The notes under the pieces were generated by a model. That model searched no databases. It saw only the letters and a program-made list of their open reading frames with translations, and had not been told where the DNA came from. From the NCBI GenBank assembly GCA_026168455.1, contig CM047426.1:37263175-37327174 (forward strand): a DNA stretch of 64,000 nt, written 5' to 3'. Both the position numbers and the translations under genes were made by a program. This DNA is from Theocolax elegans. Lineage: Eukaryota; Arthropoda; Insecta; Hymenoptera; Cerocephalidae. This document shows positions 34,165 through 46,368 of the stretch, piece after piece. Numbering within the stretch: the first letter of the stretch is position 1; each line of letters starts with the position of its first letter.

Positions 34165-35735
34165 ATATTATATATATATTACACCTTTGGTGTAAGTTAT
34201 GTCCTAAAATACGTGAAAATTAGTGATTTTATGAGGTTTATGAGGCATAACTTACAACAGCGGTCTTGGCCAATAAGCTAACCCAATAAGCCATTCGAAA
34301 GCTCGCGAAAAATGTGAACTTTTGAGATGTGTTAGATTAAAATCGATTATGGTGTGGTAGCCTTTTTTTGATATTCAATATGTCCGGGTGTTCTATCTCT
34401 TCGAGATTTTAAAATTAAGAAATGTAACCATGGTAGATAAGTTCTAAAGATTAATTTAAACAAAAGTTGTTTGTAATGTTTTTTCAAAAAAATCAACAGA
34501 TTTTGAGATAAATGGCTTTAAAAATAGAATTTTTTCTAATAAATTGAAAAATTTCCACTTTTCATGGTCGAATAACTCTTAAGCAAATTATTTTTAACAC
34601 TTAAATTTTTTTGTATGTTCTGGAAGATGTTTCCAGCCTGTTCTCAAATTTTGGAGTGATTTAAAATTTTCATCGTACCACTTGACGTGAAATAGACCAT
34701 ATATATGTATATATATGTATGTATGTATGTGTGTGTGTGTGCGTGCGGCGTAATATTTATATAATATATATATATATATATATATTCAAATTGTTTTTTC
34801 AAGAATACATAATATACGTATTTTTTCCGTGCGCAAAAAAAAGTTGTGAACATAACTTGAAAGAATGTGTATTAGTTTACTTATTCCTGATAAAACTCAT
34901 AAAATAAAAACGGACCTAAAATTTAATGTAATGGTTTTAAAAATATGCACAATTTTTCGAAGATAAAATAAATATTAATCAAGTATAACATACACTTTTC
35001 CAAATATCCATATGATATATACAATGGGTTAATAATTAAATATATTAATTAATGCATTTTTAAGATAATTCTATTATAAACAGTATAGGCAAAAGAAAAT
35101 TCAAATTTTAACAGTGGCAATATAAAATACGAATTATATTTGAATAGATTTTCAAAAACTATTAATTTAGGAGCATTTAATTTAAATATTTTTTAAATTA
35201 ATATTTCAAAATTGTATGGATATATAAGTGAGTAGATTACGTATTTTTATATGAAACAATATTTTAAATAAACAAGTATGTATTTATTAGAAACAAAAGG
35301 TTATTTAAGGAATGCCTTTGTTTATAATAATTAAAATAAATATATGGGGTCTGTAACTAAAGGGAAAAATAAATTGTATATAATTGTGGATTAAAACGTA
35401 AATTTTGAAAGAGGGTGCAAATTATGAATTACGGGAGAATTGGAAGAAACAGGTTTTTATTTATATGCCGCTAAAATGTTATAAATAATTCTTTAAAACT
35501 AATACAAAAATTAATTTAATTAAGAAGAAAGTTTTATTACTCTAAAAGTACAAAATACTAATGACATATAGAACTCTTGGCGATGACCCTCCGTCATTAA
35601 ATAAATTAATTTTAGGAGGTAAAGTTCTATTTAGATCCGTTTAAAATAATCTAAAATTTTAATAGGTTTTTACTAAATACTACAATTAAATATATGCACT
35701 TTACTATTTTTGGTAAGTTAATTGTTCATTAACAC
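34165..35735 (-). repeat. Inverted copy of the 1.57-kb composite unit
   Basis: On the minus strand this matches 5011-6560 end to end: AT-rich part, CA/TA microsatellite near 34720-34785, then the family-A half (34165-34698). There is no gene. Confidence 0.75.
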
Positions 35736-35757
35736 ACACACACATATATATATATAT

Positions 35758-36757
35758 GGGTTATTCCACGTGAAGTGGTCCGATCAAAATTTTAAAATGC
35801 ACCAAATTTTGCGTACACATTGCAAATGTTTTTCAGAGTACAGAAAAAAATTTTTAGTTACTGGTATTTATTAGCTCAAAAGTTATTCTAACCTCAAGAA
35901 GTGAATTTTTTCACGTTTTTTTCAACACCAACTGGGTTTACCGCTATTTAACTCAAAATCTATTAACATTTATTATAGAACATTATATGTAACATTTGTT
36001 GCTAATTATGTCTAGAATTTATCCTTCTGGGTTAGATTTTCTAATCTCAAGGTCAATGTCACTGAAAGCACATGTCAATATTCAAATGCAGAAAAGCATT
36101 TGTAAGTACGCCACAATTGATTTTTTTATCCAAAAGTCTAGAAAAAAGCTTGGAGCAATACCTTTCAAATGGTCTGCAGCATTTTTGGGGCCTTCAATGC
36201 TGTAAAAAGTTATGATAATTTAAAAAAACACAAAATTTTTTTAAAAATTTAAATGTGAATTACCATGTTAATTTTTGTAAATTTTTTGTATTTCTTTAAA
36301 CTATCATAACTTTTTACAGGATTAAAGGCCCCAAAAATGCTGCAGACCATTTGAAAGGTATTGCTCCAAGCTTTTTTCTAGACTTTTGGATAAAAAAGTT
36401 AATTGTGGCGTACTTACGCTTTTCTGCATTTGAATATTGACATGTGCTTTCTGTGACATTGACCTTGAGATTAGAAAATCTAACCCAGAAGGATAAATTC
36501 TAGACATAATTAGCAACAAATGTTACATATAATATTCTATAATAAAAGTTAATAGATTTTGAGTTAAATAGCGGTAAACCCAGTTGGTGTTGAAAAAAGC
36601 GTGTAAAAATTCACTTTTTGAGGTTAGAATAACTTTTGAGCTAATAAATACCAGTACCTAAAAATTTTTTTCTGTATTCTGAAAAACATTTACAATGTGT
36701 ACCCAAAATTTGGTGCATTTTAAAATTTTGATCGGACCACTTCACGTGGAATACCCC
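35758..36757. mobile_element. Family-B foldback element, complete palindrome of 1.0 kb
   Basis: Arms of about 480 bp start GGGTTATTCCACGTGAAGTG and end with the complement. The outer 40 bp resemble family A (GGGYTATTYCACGTSAAGTG). Some internal stretches also align loosely with A (CTGGGTTA near the middle of each arm), so A and B appear to be sister families. Two 65-69 codon frames inside are mirror images of one another and non-coding. Confidence 0.85.
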
Positions 36758-36773
36758 ATATATATATATATAT

Positions 36774-37722
36774 GGGCTATTTCACGTCAACTGGTACGAA
36801 GAAAATTTTAAATCGCTCCAAAATTTGAAAACAGGTTAGAAATATCTTCCAGAAGATAGAAAAAAATTTTTAGGTGTTAAAAATAATTCGCCTAAGAGTT
36901 ATTACACCATGAAAAATGGAATTTTTTTAATTTTTTAGAAAAATTTCTATTTTCAAAGCCATTTATCTCAAAATCTATTGATTTTTTTGAAAAAACATTA
37001 CAAACAATTTTTGTTCAAAATAATCTTTAGAACTTATCTACCTGAGTTCCAAATCTTAATTTTAAAATTTCGAAGAGATAGAGCACTTGGAAATATTGAA
37101 TATCAAAAAAAGGCGACCACGCCACAATCGATTTTGATCTAACACCGCTCAAAAGATCGCATTTTTTGAGAGCTTTCGAATGGCGGTGATTAGATTATTG
37201 GCCAAAACCGCTGGTGTAAGTTATGCCCTAAAATACATGAAAATTAGTGATTTTATGAGGTTTATGGGGTATAACATACACCAGCGGTCTTGGCCAAAAA
37301 TCTAACCACCGCCATTCGAAAGCTCTCAAAACATGTGATCTTTTGAGCGGTGTTAGATCAAAATCGATTGTGGCGTGGTCGCCTTTTTTTGATATTCAAT
37401 ATTTCCGGGAGTCCTATCTCTTCGAGATTTTAAAATTAAGAATTGTAATCCAAGTAGATAAGTTCTAAAGATTATTTTGAAAAAAAAATTGTTTCTAATA
37501 TTTTTTCAATAAAATCAATAGATTTTGAGATAAATGGCTTTGAAAATAGAAAATTTTCTATAAAATTGAAAAATTTCCATTTTTCATGGTGGAATAACTC
37601 TTAGGCAAATTATTTTTAACACCTAAAATTTTTTTTCTATCTTCTTGAAGATATTTCCAGCCTGTTCTCAAATTTTGGAGCGATTTAAAATTTTCATCGT
37701 ACCACTTGACGTGAAATAGCCC
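36774..37722. mobile_element. Family-A foldback element, complete palindrome
   Basis: Inverted arms of about 460 bp run from GGGCTATTTCACGTCAACTG to the complement at 37722, flanked by TATATATA. It stands 16 bp from the family-B element, separated only by a TA tract. Confidence 0.88.
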
Positions 37723-38357
37723 ATATATATATATATATATTATAATTTTTAAATGTATTGTATGTGGCAACGGTTTCTTTTCAATTAACAAACTTAACCT
37801 ATCATTTGAGCTTTTTGTTGTTGACGCATTTTGCTCACTTTATATATTAAGTTTGAAGTAATAAACATTATTACAAAAATAATTAATACTTACTATTGTT
37901 ATCGTTGAAACAGGGTAATTTGCGGTCTTGACCAGTCGCATTGTCTTTACGCTTTCTTCATAATTTTTGCTCACTTATCTGGATTTATTTGACAGTAATT
38001 TTTCTAAATTTTACTGTACTATGTATGAAAATGTATGCAAATGTATATTATTTAAGTTTTTTACTATACCGCATAGTAAAATTTTATTCTGATATATAGC
38101 ATAATTTTATAGAAGTATATTATATTTCCTTTATAAATCGAGTTTATGTTCCGATTAGTGAAAAGTATAGCAATTTTTAATTACAAATTTCTCTCCGTGT
38201 ACTATAGAGTACACATTTAAAAATTTTATGAGTTTCATCAGGAATGAGTAAACTAATACACATTCTTTCGAGTTATATTCACAACTATTTTTTGCGCATG
38301 GAACAAATTCATATATTATCTTTATCTATTCTTGAAAAAACATAATTTTGAAATATG

Positions 38358-38394
<37 letters not shown>
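37723..38394. other. AT-rich DNA, partly a copy of the composite unit; no gene
   Basis: Bases 38220-38390 resemble 4265-4400 of the tandem unit and end in a pure (AT)n tract. The 37740-38220 part is AT-rich with no recognised feature. Confidence 0.55.
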
Positions 38395-38399
<5 letters not shown>

Positions 38400-39490
38400 C
38401 GGTAAGCGAGTTACCGAACAGGTAAGCAACGCGAAAGAGGATATATAGTGCGGCGCGCGCACGAACACGCGAGAAGAGTGCACGCCCAGCTGGCAGATCG
38501 AGTTCGCGCGCGCACGGCAACAACAACGTGTTGGTGACCGGCGTTTACTTTTTACTTGATAAAAGAACGAAAGTACTGGTGTGCTTTGTGTGTGGGTGTG
38601 AGAACCTTCTCCCCACTAACCTCCACGTCGGCGTGCGGAGCAGTACGTCCCATTGGGAGTAAAAGAAGGAAGCAAGGAGTTGGCAGCCTTCCCGACAGCT
38701 GGACTGAGAGAGAGAGAGGGATATTAAGGAGACAAGCTCTTTCTCCGTAGGCCAGCCTTCTCCCGCCTAGACGAGATATCTAGATTCGCGGTAAGTGGTG
38801 CACCACGTTTAGACCCGCGTGTCTAGTTAGTATTTTGTACCCCGATATTCCTGGTTCGGTCCAGGTGAGGAAGCGTTCCTCTTTTCCCCCTCTCGTGACA
38901 AATCCCGCCCGGGTAGACAGGTCGGTGGTTTGCGGGAGCCACTTCACGAGAGAAGGCGCGCGTGACGTAGGAAGCTTCTACGTCAGAGATACATACGTCA
39001 CACGCCGTGACGTATAGCTATCAGGTTGAGCAGCCGATCGTTCCCGGATCGGTTGCTCATAACTCGTCGGTTAATAGGTTTTAACTAATTGTTTTCGCGT
39101 TGACCTCGGGGGTAGTCATCGGTACGACTCCCCTTAAATTGTTGTTGTTGATTTATTATAGTTAAATTATTTATTTAATAAATTGACTCGGCGAGACAAT
39201 CTTTCTCGCCGATTAACTTAATATCTCAATAGTTGATAACATTTTACCGGTCAAAGTCCTCTCCCACGAATACCGCCCTTTCCGGTGTTTATCCTAGTTG
39301 GCAATTTTGGGCATAGGGCCCAACACACGGTATCTAAGTCAAACGAGATGTTTGACGTTGTTAACGGCATTGCACGGGAATCAAAGTGATTCTCGGCCAC
39401 ATCGTGGAACTGCACACTTAAGGTTGGTAAGTTGGGACAAATTGGGCCTAACCGGGGGCCTTACATTTCCCCAGTACCCACCCCTTTACA
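38395..39490 (+). mobile_element. Candidate solo LTR (Gypsy-like), 1096 bp
   Basis: A GC-rich block interrupts an AT tract that would otherwise join 38394 to 39491 exactly as in the composite unit. It starts TATAACGGTAAGCG and ends CCCCTTTACA. The start resembles the minus-strand LTR start of the Gypsy element here (TGTAACGGTAAACG), with G to A in the second base. A TATA box (GATATATAG near 38440), AATAAA at 39177-39182 and a length close to the 1102-bp Gypsy LTR support an LTR. ATAT lies on both sides as a possible target duplication, but this is not distinctive in an AT tract. No internal coding region is attached, so a solo LTR made by LTR-LTR recombination is likely. Confidence 0.55.
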
Positions 39491-39500
39491 ATATATATAT

Positions 39501-40436
39501 GGGCTATTTCACGTCAAGTGGTACGATGAAAATTTTAATTCGCTCCAAAATTTGAGAACAGGCTAGAAATATCTTCAAGAAGATAGAAAAAAACTTTTAG
39601 GTGTTAAAAATAATTTGCCTGAGAGTTATTCCACCATAAAAAATGGAAATTTTTCAATTTTTTAGGAAAATTTCTATTTTTAAAACCATTTATCTCAAAA
39701 TCTATTGATTTTTTTGAAAAAACATTACAAACAACTTTTGTTCAAAATAATCTTTAAAATTTATCTTCCTGGCTTACAATTCTTAATTTTAAAATCTCGA
39801 AGAGATAGAACGCCCGGAAATATTGAATATCGAAACGCCACAATCGATTTTGATCTAACACCGCTCAAAAAATCACATTTTTTGAGAGCTTTCGAATGGC
39901 GGTGGTTAGATTATTGGCCAAGACCGCTGTTGTAGGTTATGCCCTAAAATACATGAAAATTAGTGATTTTATGAGGTTTATGAGGCATAACTTACACCAG
40001 CGGTCTTGGCCAATAATCTAACTACCGCCATTCGAAAGCTCTCAAAAAATGTGATTTTTTGAGCGGTGTTAGATCAAAATCGATTGTGGCGTGGTCGCCT
40101 TTTTTTGATATTCAATATTTCCGGGCGTTCTATCTCTTCGAGATTTTAAAATTAAGAATTGTAACCCAGGTAGATAAATTTTAAAGATTATTTTGAATAC
40201 AAGTTGTTTGTAATGTTTTTTTAAAAAAATCAATAGATTTTGAGATAAATGGCTTTGAAAATAGAAATTTTCCTAAAAAATTGAAAAATTTCCATTTTTT
40301 ATGGTGGAATAACTCTCAGGCAAATTATTTTTAACACCTAAAAGTTTTTTCTATCTTCTTGAAGATATTTCTAGCCTGTTCTCAAATTTTGGAGCGATTT
40401 AAAATTTTCATCGTACCACTTGACGTGAAATAGCCC
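39501..40436. mobile_element. Family-A foldback element, complete palindrome
   Basis: Arms of about 455 bp start GGGCTATTTCACGTCAAGTG and end with the exact complement at 40436. The left arm has a short internal deletion near 39832 relative to the right arm. Confidence 0.88.
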
Positions 40437-40594
40437 ATATATATATATATATATATATATTACATAAACATTACGCCGCGCTCGCGCGCCTACACACACA
40501 CACACACACACACACACACCCCGTGCCGGGTTTGCTGGTCCCGCATCGTGGCGCCTCCCCAGGTGGTGGATAGGGGAATGCTTTCCAGATATGG

Positions 40595-41732
40595 ATGGTA
40601 CCGAAAAAATCAAATATTCAGGGCGAACCAAAACCAGATAGGGGAAGGCACCCCGAAATTAAACCAATTATGGATAGTGAGGTTAAAACAACACTACCCC
40701 AAACGGGCACGGCAGTTCTGTCAAATTCCGCCACTGATTCCGATCGGGTGAAAGCCCCGGTGGTCAGTGCTGGTCTCACGGATTTTGGGGGGGGGGGGGA
40801 CCAAACTCACACCGTTAAAATGGCCAGAGCTTTTCTCCGTCTGCGTGAGAAAATAGACACCCTGGTGGAGTTTTTCTGAATAAGAACAACATCCACAAAG
40901 AGCTGAAGAGTATGGCGAGAGCAACAAGCAGGGCTCTTAATGAATACACGCGGGTGAGCAGTGCTGTGTGCTTGACAGCGCCGAGAATTAAATTGGCAGA
41001 TGCGCGTAAGGATGGAATGTGCAAAACGTCGCCCATCTTCTGCGCTGAAGAGCGGCAAAGGAGGCCGGTGGAGAGGGAAAAGCTCTCACCACCTCATCAT
41101 CCCCCGGAGAAAAGGAAGAAGGGATCGAAGCAGCCCACTAGCAGGAATGGACCAGCAGATACTTTGACATCCATTCCTAAGACCGGTGGGAACCAGTCAA
41201 AGGTCCCTGACTGTGCTACTGTAGTGCGCAAGGGCAAAAAGAAAGATATTCAGCAGAATACGCAGCTGAAGAAAGCCAAGGATGTCGGAGGACCCCCAAA
41301 GGTGTCCAAAAAACCTAAAGCGGTCGTAAAACCAGCTCGTCCCGACGCCATTAAGAGTAAAGTGTCAGGAGGGCGAGCCTATGCCGACATCTTTCGACAA
41401 ATATGATACCTTCTGGGAATATAAAGCTTAGCAGGTCATACGGAGGCATTCAGATGACCAGTGTCCTTCTTCCCGCATCGGCAGCAAAAAAGCTGCTACA
41501 GAATGGGAAGCTTCAGATAGGCTGGGTCAACTGCAGGGTACGGCTCCGTGAGCCGATCACGCGTTGTTACCGATGCCACGAGGTCGGTCACTTCGCAAAG
41601 GCTTGCAAAAGCGCAGTCGAGCGATCATCGCAGTGTTTCCGGTGGCGCCAAGAGGGCCACAAAGCAATGGATTGCGCGGCGGATAAGAACATAGCCGCAC
41701 CTAGGGTTGAAGCATTTGACATAAATGGTTAG
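40595..41732 (+). pseudogene. ORF1 (zinc-knuckle) of the decayed non-LTR copy
   Basis: Starts at ATG 40595 (MVPKKSN). Frame breaks occur near the run of nine or more G at 40790-40800, at the stop near 40877, and at the stop near 41403, where part of the conserved central domain is missing. The C-terminal part keeps one good knuckle (CYRCHEVGHFAKAC), while the second has a Trp replacing a Cys (CFRWRQEGHKAMDC). It ends GGTTAG, overlapping the ORF2 ATG at 41725, as in the intact copy. Confidence 0.82.
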
Positions 41733-44697
41733 GGTTCTACAAATCAACCTAAACCACTGTGCTATGGCCCAGGATCTGCAGTTGGTCAGAGAAGAGCAGG
41801 CCGACATTGTTATCGTCAGCGAGGAGTACAGGGATCTCAGTGAATTGACATAGGAGAGTGATGCCACTGGCAGAGCGGCCATCTGGGTTTGTGGAAACAT
41901 GCATGTATCCGGAAAAATGGCCGCTCCCTTGCCCAATTTTACGTGGGTGGAGGTGGCGGGTATGCGAATATACAGTTGCTACCTCCCACCCAGTGATAAC
42001 ATCGACGGATTTCTGGGATCCCTTGATGCCATCGTTACTAGTGCAAGGTCCTCCTGATTGCCAATAGTCATCGGAGGGGATTTTAATGCCTGGGCGACAG
42101 AATGGGGCAGTACGAAAACGAACACTCGTGGTCGTACACTCCTCGAGGCCTTTGCGATATTGGAGTTGGAGATTGCTAACACTGGAATGACTCCCACTTT
42201 TACCAAGGCGGGAAGGTCGTCTATGGTAGACCTAACCTTCATCGATCCCAGATTAATGAAGAGAGGGTTTACCTGGAAAGTTAGTGATCGCTACACGGGG
42301 ATTGACCATCAAGCACTCGTGTACCAGCTCCAATCGATGATTAACAGGGCAGCAGGTCTGAACAAAAGCTTCCAATACAAGAGATAGGTACCGTCTACCT
42401 TCGACCGAGAAATGTTCCACTGCTCTATAGCAGAAGTCGCTGTCAAAAGAACACCGGAAGAACGAGCCGAGGAACTCACGCGTGCCATAATAGCGGCTTG
42501 CGATATCTCTATGGTATTTACTGGTGGATCGTATTTACTGGTGGAATGAGAATATCGCAAAATTACGCCGTAAGTGTCTGAGGACTCGTCGACTGCACCA
42601 GAGAGCTTGAAACCAGCCGCGGTACCAAGAACTAACCGCGGCCTACGAGGAAAAACGGAAAGAGCTCAGGCTGCCATTAAAGCGGCAAAACGCAAGTGCT
42701 GGCGCGAATTTCGCGAGGAAGTGGACCGCGATCCCTGGGGTAAGCCCTACAAAATGGTGATGAATAAGATCAAACCCAGGGGCGCCTCAATGTGATCGTG
42801 TCCACATTTTCTTGACAGAGCGGTGCGCCACCTATTCCCACAACATCAGGAACGGGCAGCCGAGACAGGCTTAATGGGGACCGACAGTGCAGTCGCGCCG
42901 CCAGACATTAGCATAACCGCGCTGAAAGTGGTTGCAAGGAGAATATCCATCCGTAAAGCTCCAGGGCCGGATGGAATACCTGGTCTGGCCATTAACACCG
43001 CTGCGCTGAATGTGCCATAAATTTTTGCGGAAACATTTAGTGCATGTTTTCAATTAGGGTGCTTCCCAGAACGGTGGAAGGTACAGACCTTAGTGCTTCT
43101 CCCAAAGGGGAGCCAACCACCGGAGAACCATTCCTCGTACAATCCAGTCTGTTTGTTGGATATAGCTGGGATGCTTTTCGAGCGGGTCATTTGTGCCAGG
43201 CTACAAGCAGCCATTGCACAGGAAGGCGATCTGTCCAACAATCAGTTCGGTTTTCGGAAAGGGCGCTCAACTATTGACGCTATAAGTCGAGTTGTCGAGC
43301 TGGCCACCAATGCCATTGATGGTACTAGGAATTCTAGGCGCATGTGTGCTATCATCGCACTGGATATCCGCAATGCCTTCAACTCGGCTCGGTGGGACAA
43401 TATTATGTTGTCCTTGGAATAATTATTGGTGCCGCTTTACCTACGCAAATCTCTAGCTACCTCACAGAACGTATCCTCCTTTATGACACCGAGGATGGCG
43501 CGCACTCCTATAACATCACCGGAGGCGTGCCGCAGGGTTCGGTCTTGGGACCTCTTCTTTGGAACGTCATTTACGACGGACTGCTTAGGCAGCAGCTTCC
43601 ACAGGGAGTGTCGTTGGTGGCTTTTGCGGACGATGTGGCTTTGATTGTCGTCGCAAGGAGCATCGATGAGATAGAACATCTCGGAGATGTCCCTATCGCG
43701 GTAGTGGCTGAATGGTTGAGCACCCATGGGCTGTGTCTGGCGGCCGAAAAGACCGAGGCGGTACTTATCTCCAGAACGAAGCAAAGGAGGTACGCCACCT
43801 TTACTGTAAATGGTAAACGTATAAGATCGGCGGACACGGTGAAATATCTAGGAGTCATCTTGGATGCGCGGCTAACATTCAAGGAACACCTACTGAGTGC
43901 AGGGTCGAAAGCCGCAGGAGTGACTAGAGCTTTGTCGTGCATAATGCCCAATATCGGAGGGCCAAAGCAGCCACGTTGAGCCCTCTTAGCGACAGTGGTA
44001 AGCTCGGTAATTTTATATGGAGCCCCGATTTGGGCGAATGCCCTAAGAAGTAACCTAAGCTACGGTGCATCCTGTCGGCGTGCCTGCAGAATAGCCATAC
44101 TAAGGGTGGCTCATGCTTATAGAACCGTGTCAGATATAGCCCTCTCGGTGATCGCGGGAATTCCTCCCATCGATCTTGGCGATAGAGAGGGCTGATACGT
44201 ACAGAAAAGGTCGGCATACCTTAGAAAACAGCAGCGAAGCAGCACGTGGTAGTAGCAGTCAGTGGTCAAACAGGACTATCGAATTGTGGCAGCAGAGATG
44301 GGATTTGGCAAGCGAAGATCGCTGGACCCACCGCGTCATCGCAGATGAAACATGGATTCGTCACCTTCCACCTGACCCAGGTGCTTACCGGGCATGGGTG
44401 TTTTCGCAGTTACCTGCACCGCATCCGTATATACGGGAGTGCCCAACCTGCCCTGGTGTCGACGAAGACGTAAAGCACGTCTTGTCCTGGTGTCCTCGAT
44501 TCGCGGAAGAAAGGGGTGTTTTCCAAACCTTTTGGAAGGGGTCTCTGACACCAGAAGGTATCGGGATGTGCCATCTTGGTTCGCAAGAAGGTTGAGATGC
44601 CGTAGGGACCTTAACAGCATCCATTGTGGGGCGGCTGAACCATTTTAGAAAAGAAGAAGAGCCTACAAGGGGCGACCTTAGTAGCCGCCCCACATGC
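41725..44697 (+). pseudogene. ORF2 (endonuclease-RT) of the decayed non-LTR copy
   Basis: It starts ATG 41725 (MVRVLQINLNHCAMAQDL). Endonuclease motifs are readable (IGGDFNAWATEWGS, MVDLTFIDP, DHQALVYQL), as are RT motifs (KAPGPDGIPG, NQFGFRKGRST, LDIRNAFNSARW, GGVPQGSVLGPLLWN, FADD) and the C-terminal CPTCPGVDEDVKHVLSWCP. Multiple stops and frameshifts lie near 41850, 42055, 42385, 42550, 42790, 43017, 43420 and 43977, so it is dead. Confidence 0.87.
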
Positions 44698-44918
44698 ACG
44701 AGACAGTGATATTATTGCCGATCACGAAGGGCCAAACGTGGCATGACTGCCCCTCTCGTAGTAATGCCTCACGGTGGTTTCCGAGGGGGGAAAGATCAGT
44801 CGAGAGGAGGAGCCCTGCCAAGACCAAAGGCAGGGTGGCTTTTAGTGGGTATGGGTCACGCTGACCGAGTCCCACACTCCGTGCGTAAAAAGCATTTTTA
44901 CCGCCTCCTTAAAAAAAA

Positions 44919-44965
44919 CACAGACACACCCACACCCACACCCACATACATACATACATGTGCAT
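44919..44965. repeat. CA/CCCACA/TACA microsatellite
   Basis: ACAY-type repeat (CACACCCACACCCACACCC, then ATACATACATACA) next to the poly-A of the decayed non-LTR copy. Confidence 0.9.
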
Positions 44966-44975
44966 ATGAAAAAAA

Positions 44976-46197
44976 CATTGAAGATAAATAAAACTAATAT
45001 TTCTATAACTGTGGGAATATATTATAGAGGTATCCAGTAGTTCTCCTGAATTTTTTAAGATTTTTTCGGGGCCATTATTTTAAGTTACAGAGAGTCAAAA
45101 TTGACATTTTAGTACTTTTTTGCAGTCTATGCCCATTTTCATGAATTTGTAGCTCCCAGGAGATGTTTTTTTCACTAAAAACATAAATATGACTTTTTTG
45201 GTAAAATTTTCTGAATTTTACATTAAAAATACTTTTAAAGTCATAAATGTATGCTGTCACACTCTTGTAAGCCATTTAAACCTTAAATAGTGAAAATCAG
45301 CAATTCTGCTCCAGACTCTGAAACCTAATGCTGTCCAAAAGATGTCTTTTTATAGTCAGAAACTGCCTATAAATTTCCGGAGTGGGTCTATATCATTAAG
45401 ATCACTTATGGTCAAAAATTCTGGGAAAAGTGTCCGAAATATTAATAGAAATGTAATAATAATGTTAATATATTTATAGTATCCTTCAGATTAAATCATA
45501 ATTCTTAAAGTGGTTGTAAAATTGAAAATCCAACTTTATAAATGTTAAAAATTATTTTTTTATAATTGTATAATAATATTTGTATTTTTAGTAGCTTACA
45601 GGGATTTAGATGGATACTGAAACAAGTGGAGATACTTTTCTATCATTCCAAGTTAAGTGTGTAAATTTTTTTGCAATGATCCTGCTAATAGATTCATTGT
45701 TATAATGCAACAAATATACATTTCTATTAATATTTCGGGCATTTTTCCCCGATATTTTGACCATAAGTGATCTTAATGATTTAGACCCACTCTGGAAATT
45801 TATAGGCAGTTTCTGACTATAAAAAGACATCTTTTGGACAGCATTAGGTTTCAGAGTCTGGAGCAGAATTGCTGATTTTCACTATTTAAGGTTTAAATGG
45901 CTTACAAGAGTGTGACAGCATACATTTATGACTTTAAAAGTATTTTTAATGAAAAATTCAGAAAATTTTACAAAAAATGTTATATTTATGTTTTAGTGAA
46001 AAATGCATCCCCTGGGAGCGACAAATTCATGAAAATGGGCATATAATGCAAAAAGTACTAAAATGTCAACTTTGACTCCCTGTAACTTAAAATAATGGTT
46101 CCGAAAAAATCTGAAAAAATTCAGGAGAACTACTGGATACCTGTAAAACATATTACCACAGTTGTAGCAATATTTATTTTTTTCATCTTCGATGTCA
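44976..46197. mobile_element. Family-C foldback element, copy 2
   Basis: Inverted arms: the left arm runs through TGGGAATATATTATAGAGGT, and the complement is near 46140. Outer ends lie near CATTGAAGAT and CATCTTCGATG. The centre is near 45540-45600. Left-end bases present in copy 1 (the GTGGTT part) are missing, replaced by the microsatellite that holds the LINE. Confidence 0.8.
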
Positions 46198-46368
46198 CAG
46201 AGAACCACATATATATATGTATGTACTATGGTCTCTGGAACCATATATGCCCATATATGGGGAATGAAAAATTTTTATATACATCGGCATATATCCGAAC
46301 CCTGAAGTCTTAGACAGGACGGCGGTGAACTATTTATACATAAAATATTGTGACAATGCATTTAAGGC

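Larger units (their letters stand above)
40520..44918 (+). mobile_element. Second, decayed copy of the CA-targeting non-LTR retrotransposon
   Basis: It has the same 5' terminus as the intact copy (CCGTGCCGGGTTTGCTGGTC at 40521) directly after (CA)n and ends in A8 at 44918 followed by CACAGACACACCC, CCCACA and TACA repeats. It contains disrupted ORF1 and ORF2. It lacks several short segments of ORF1 relative to the intact copy. Full-length insertion in a CA/ACAY repeat with the same polarity supports target specificity. Confidence 0.88.
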
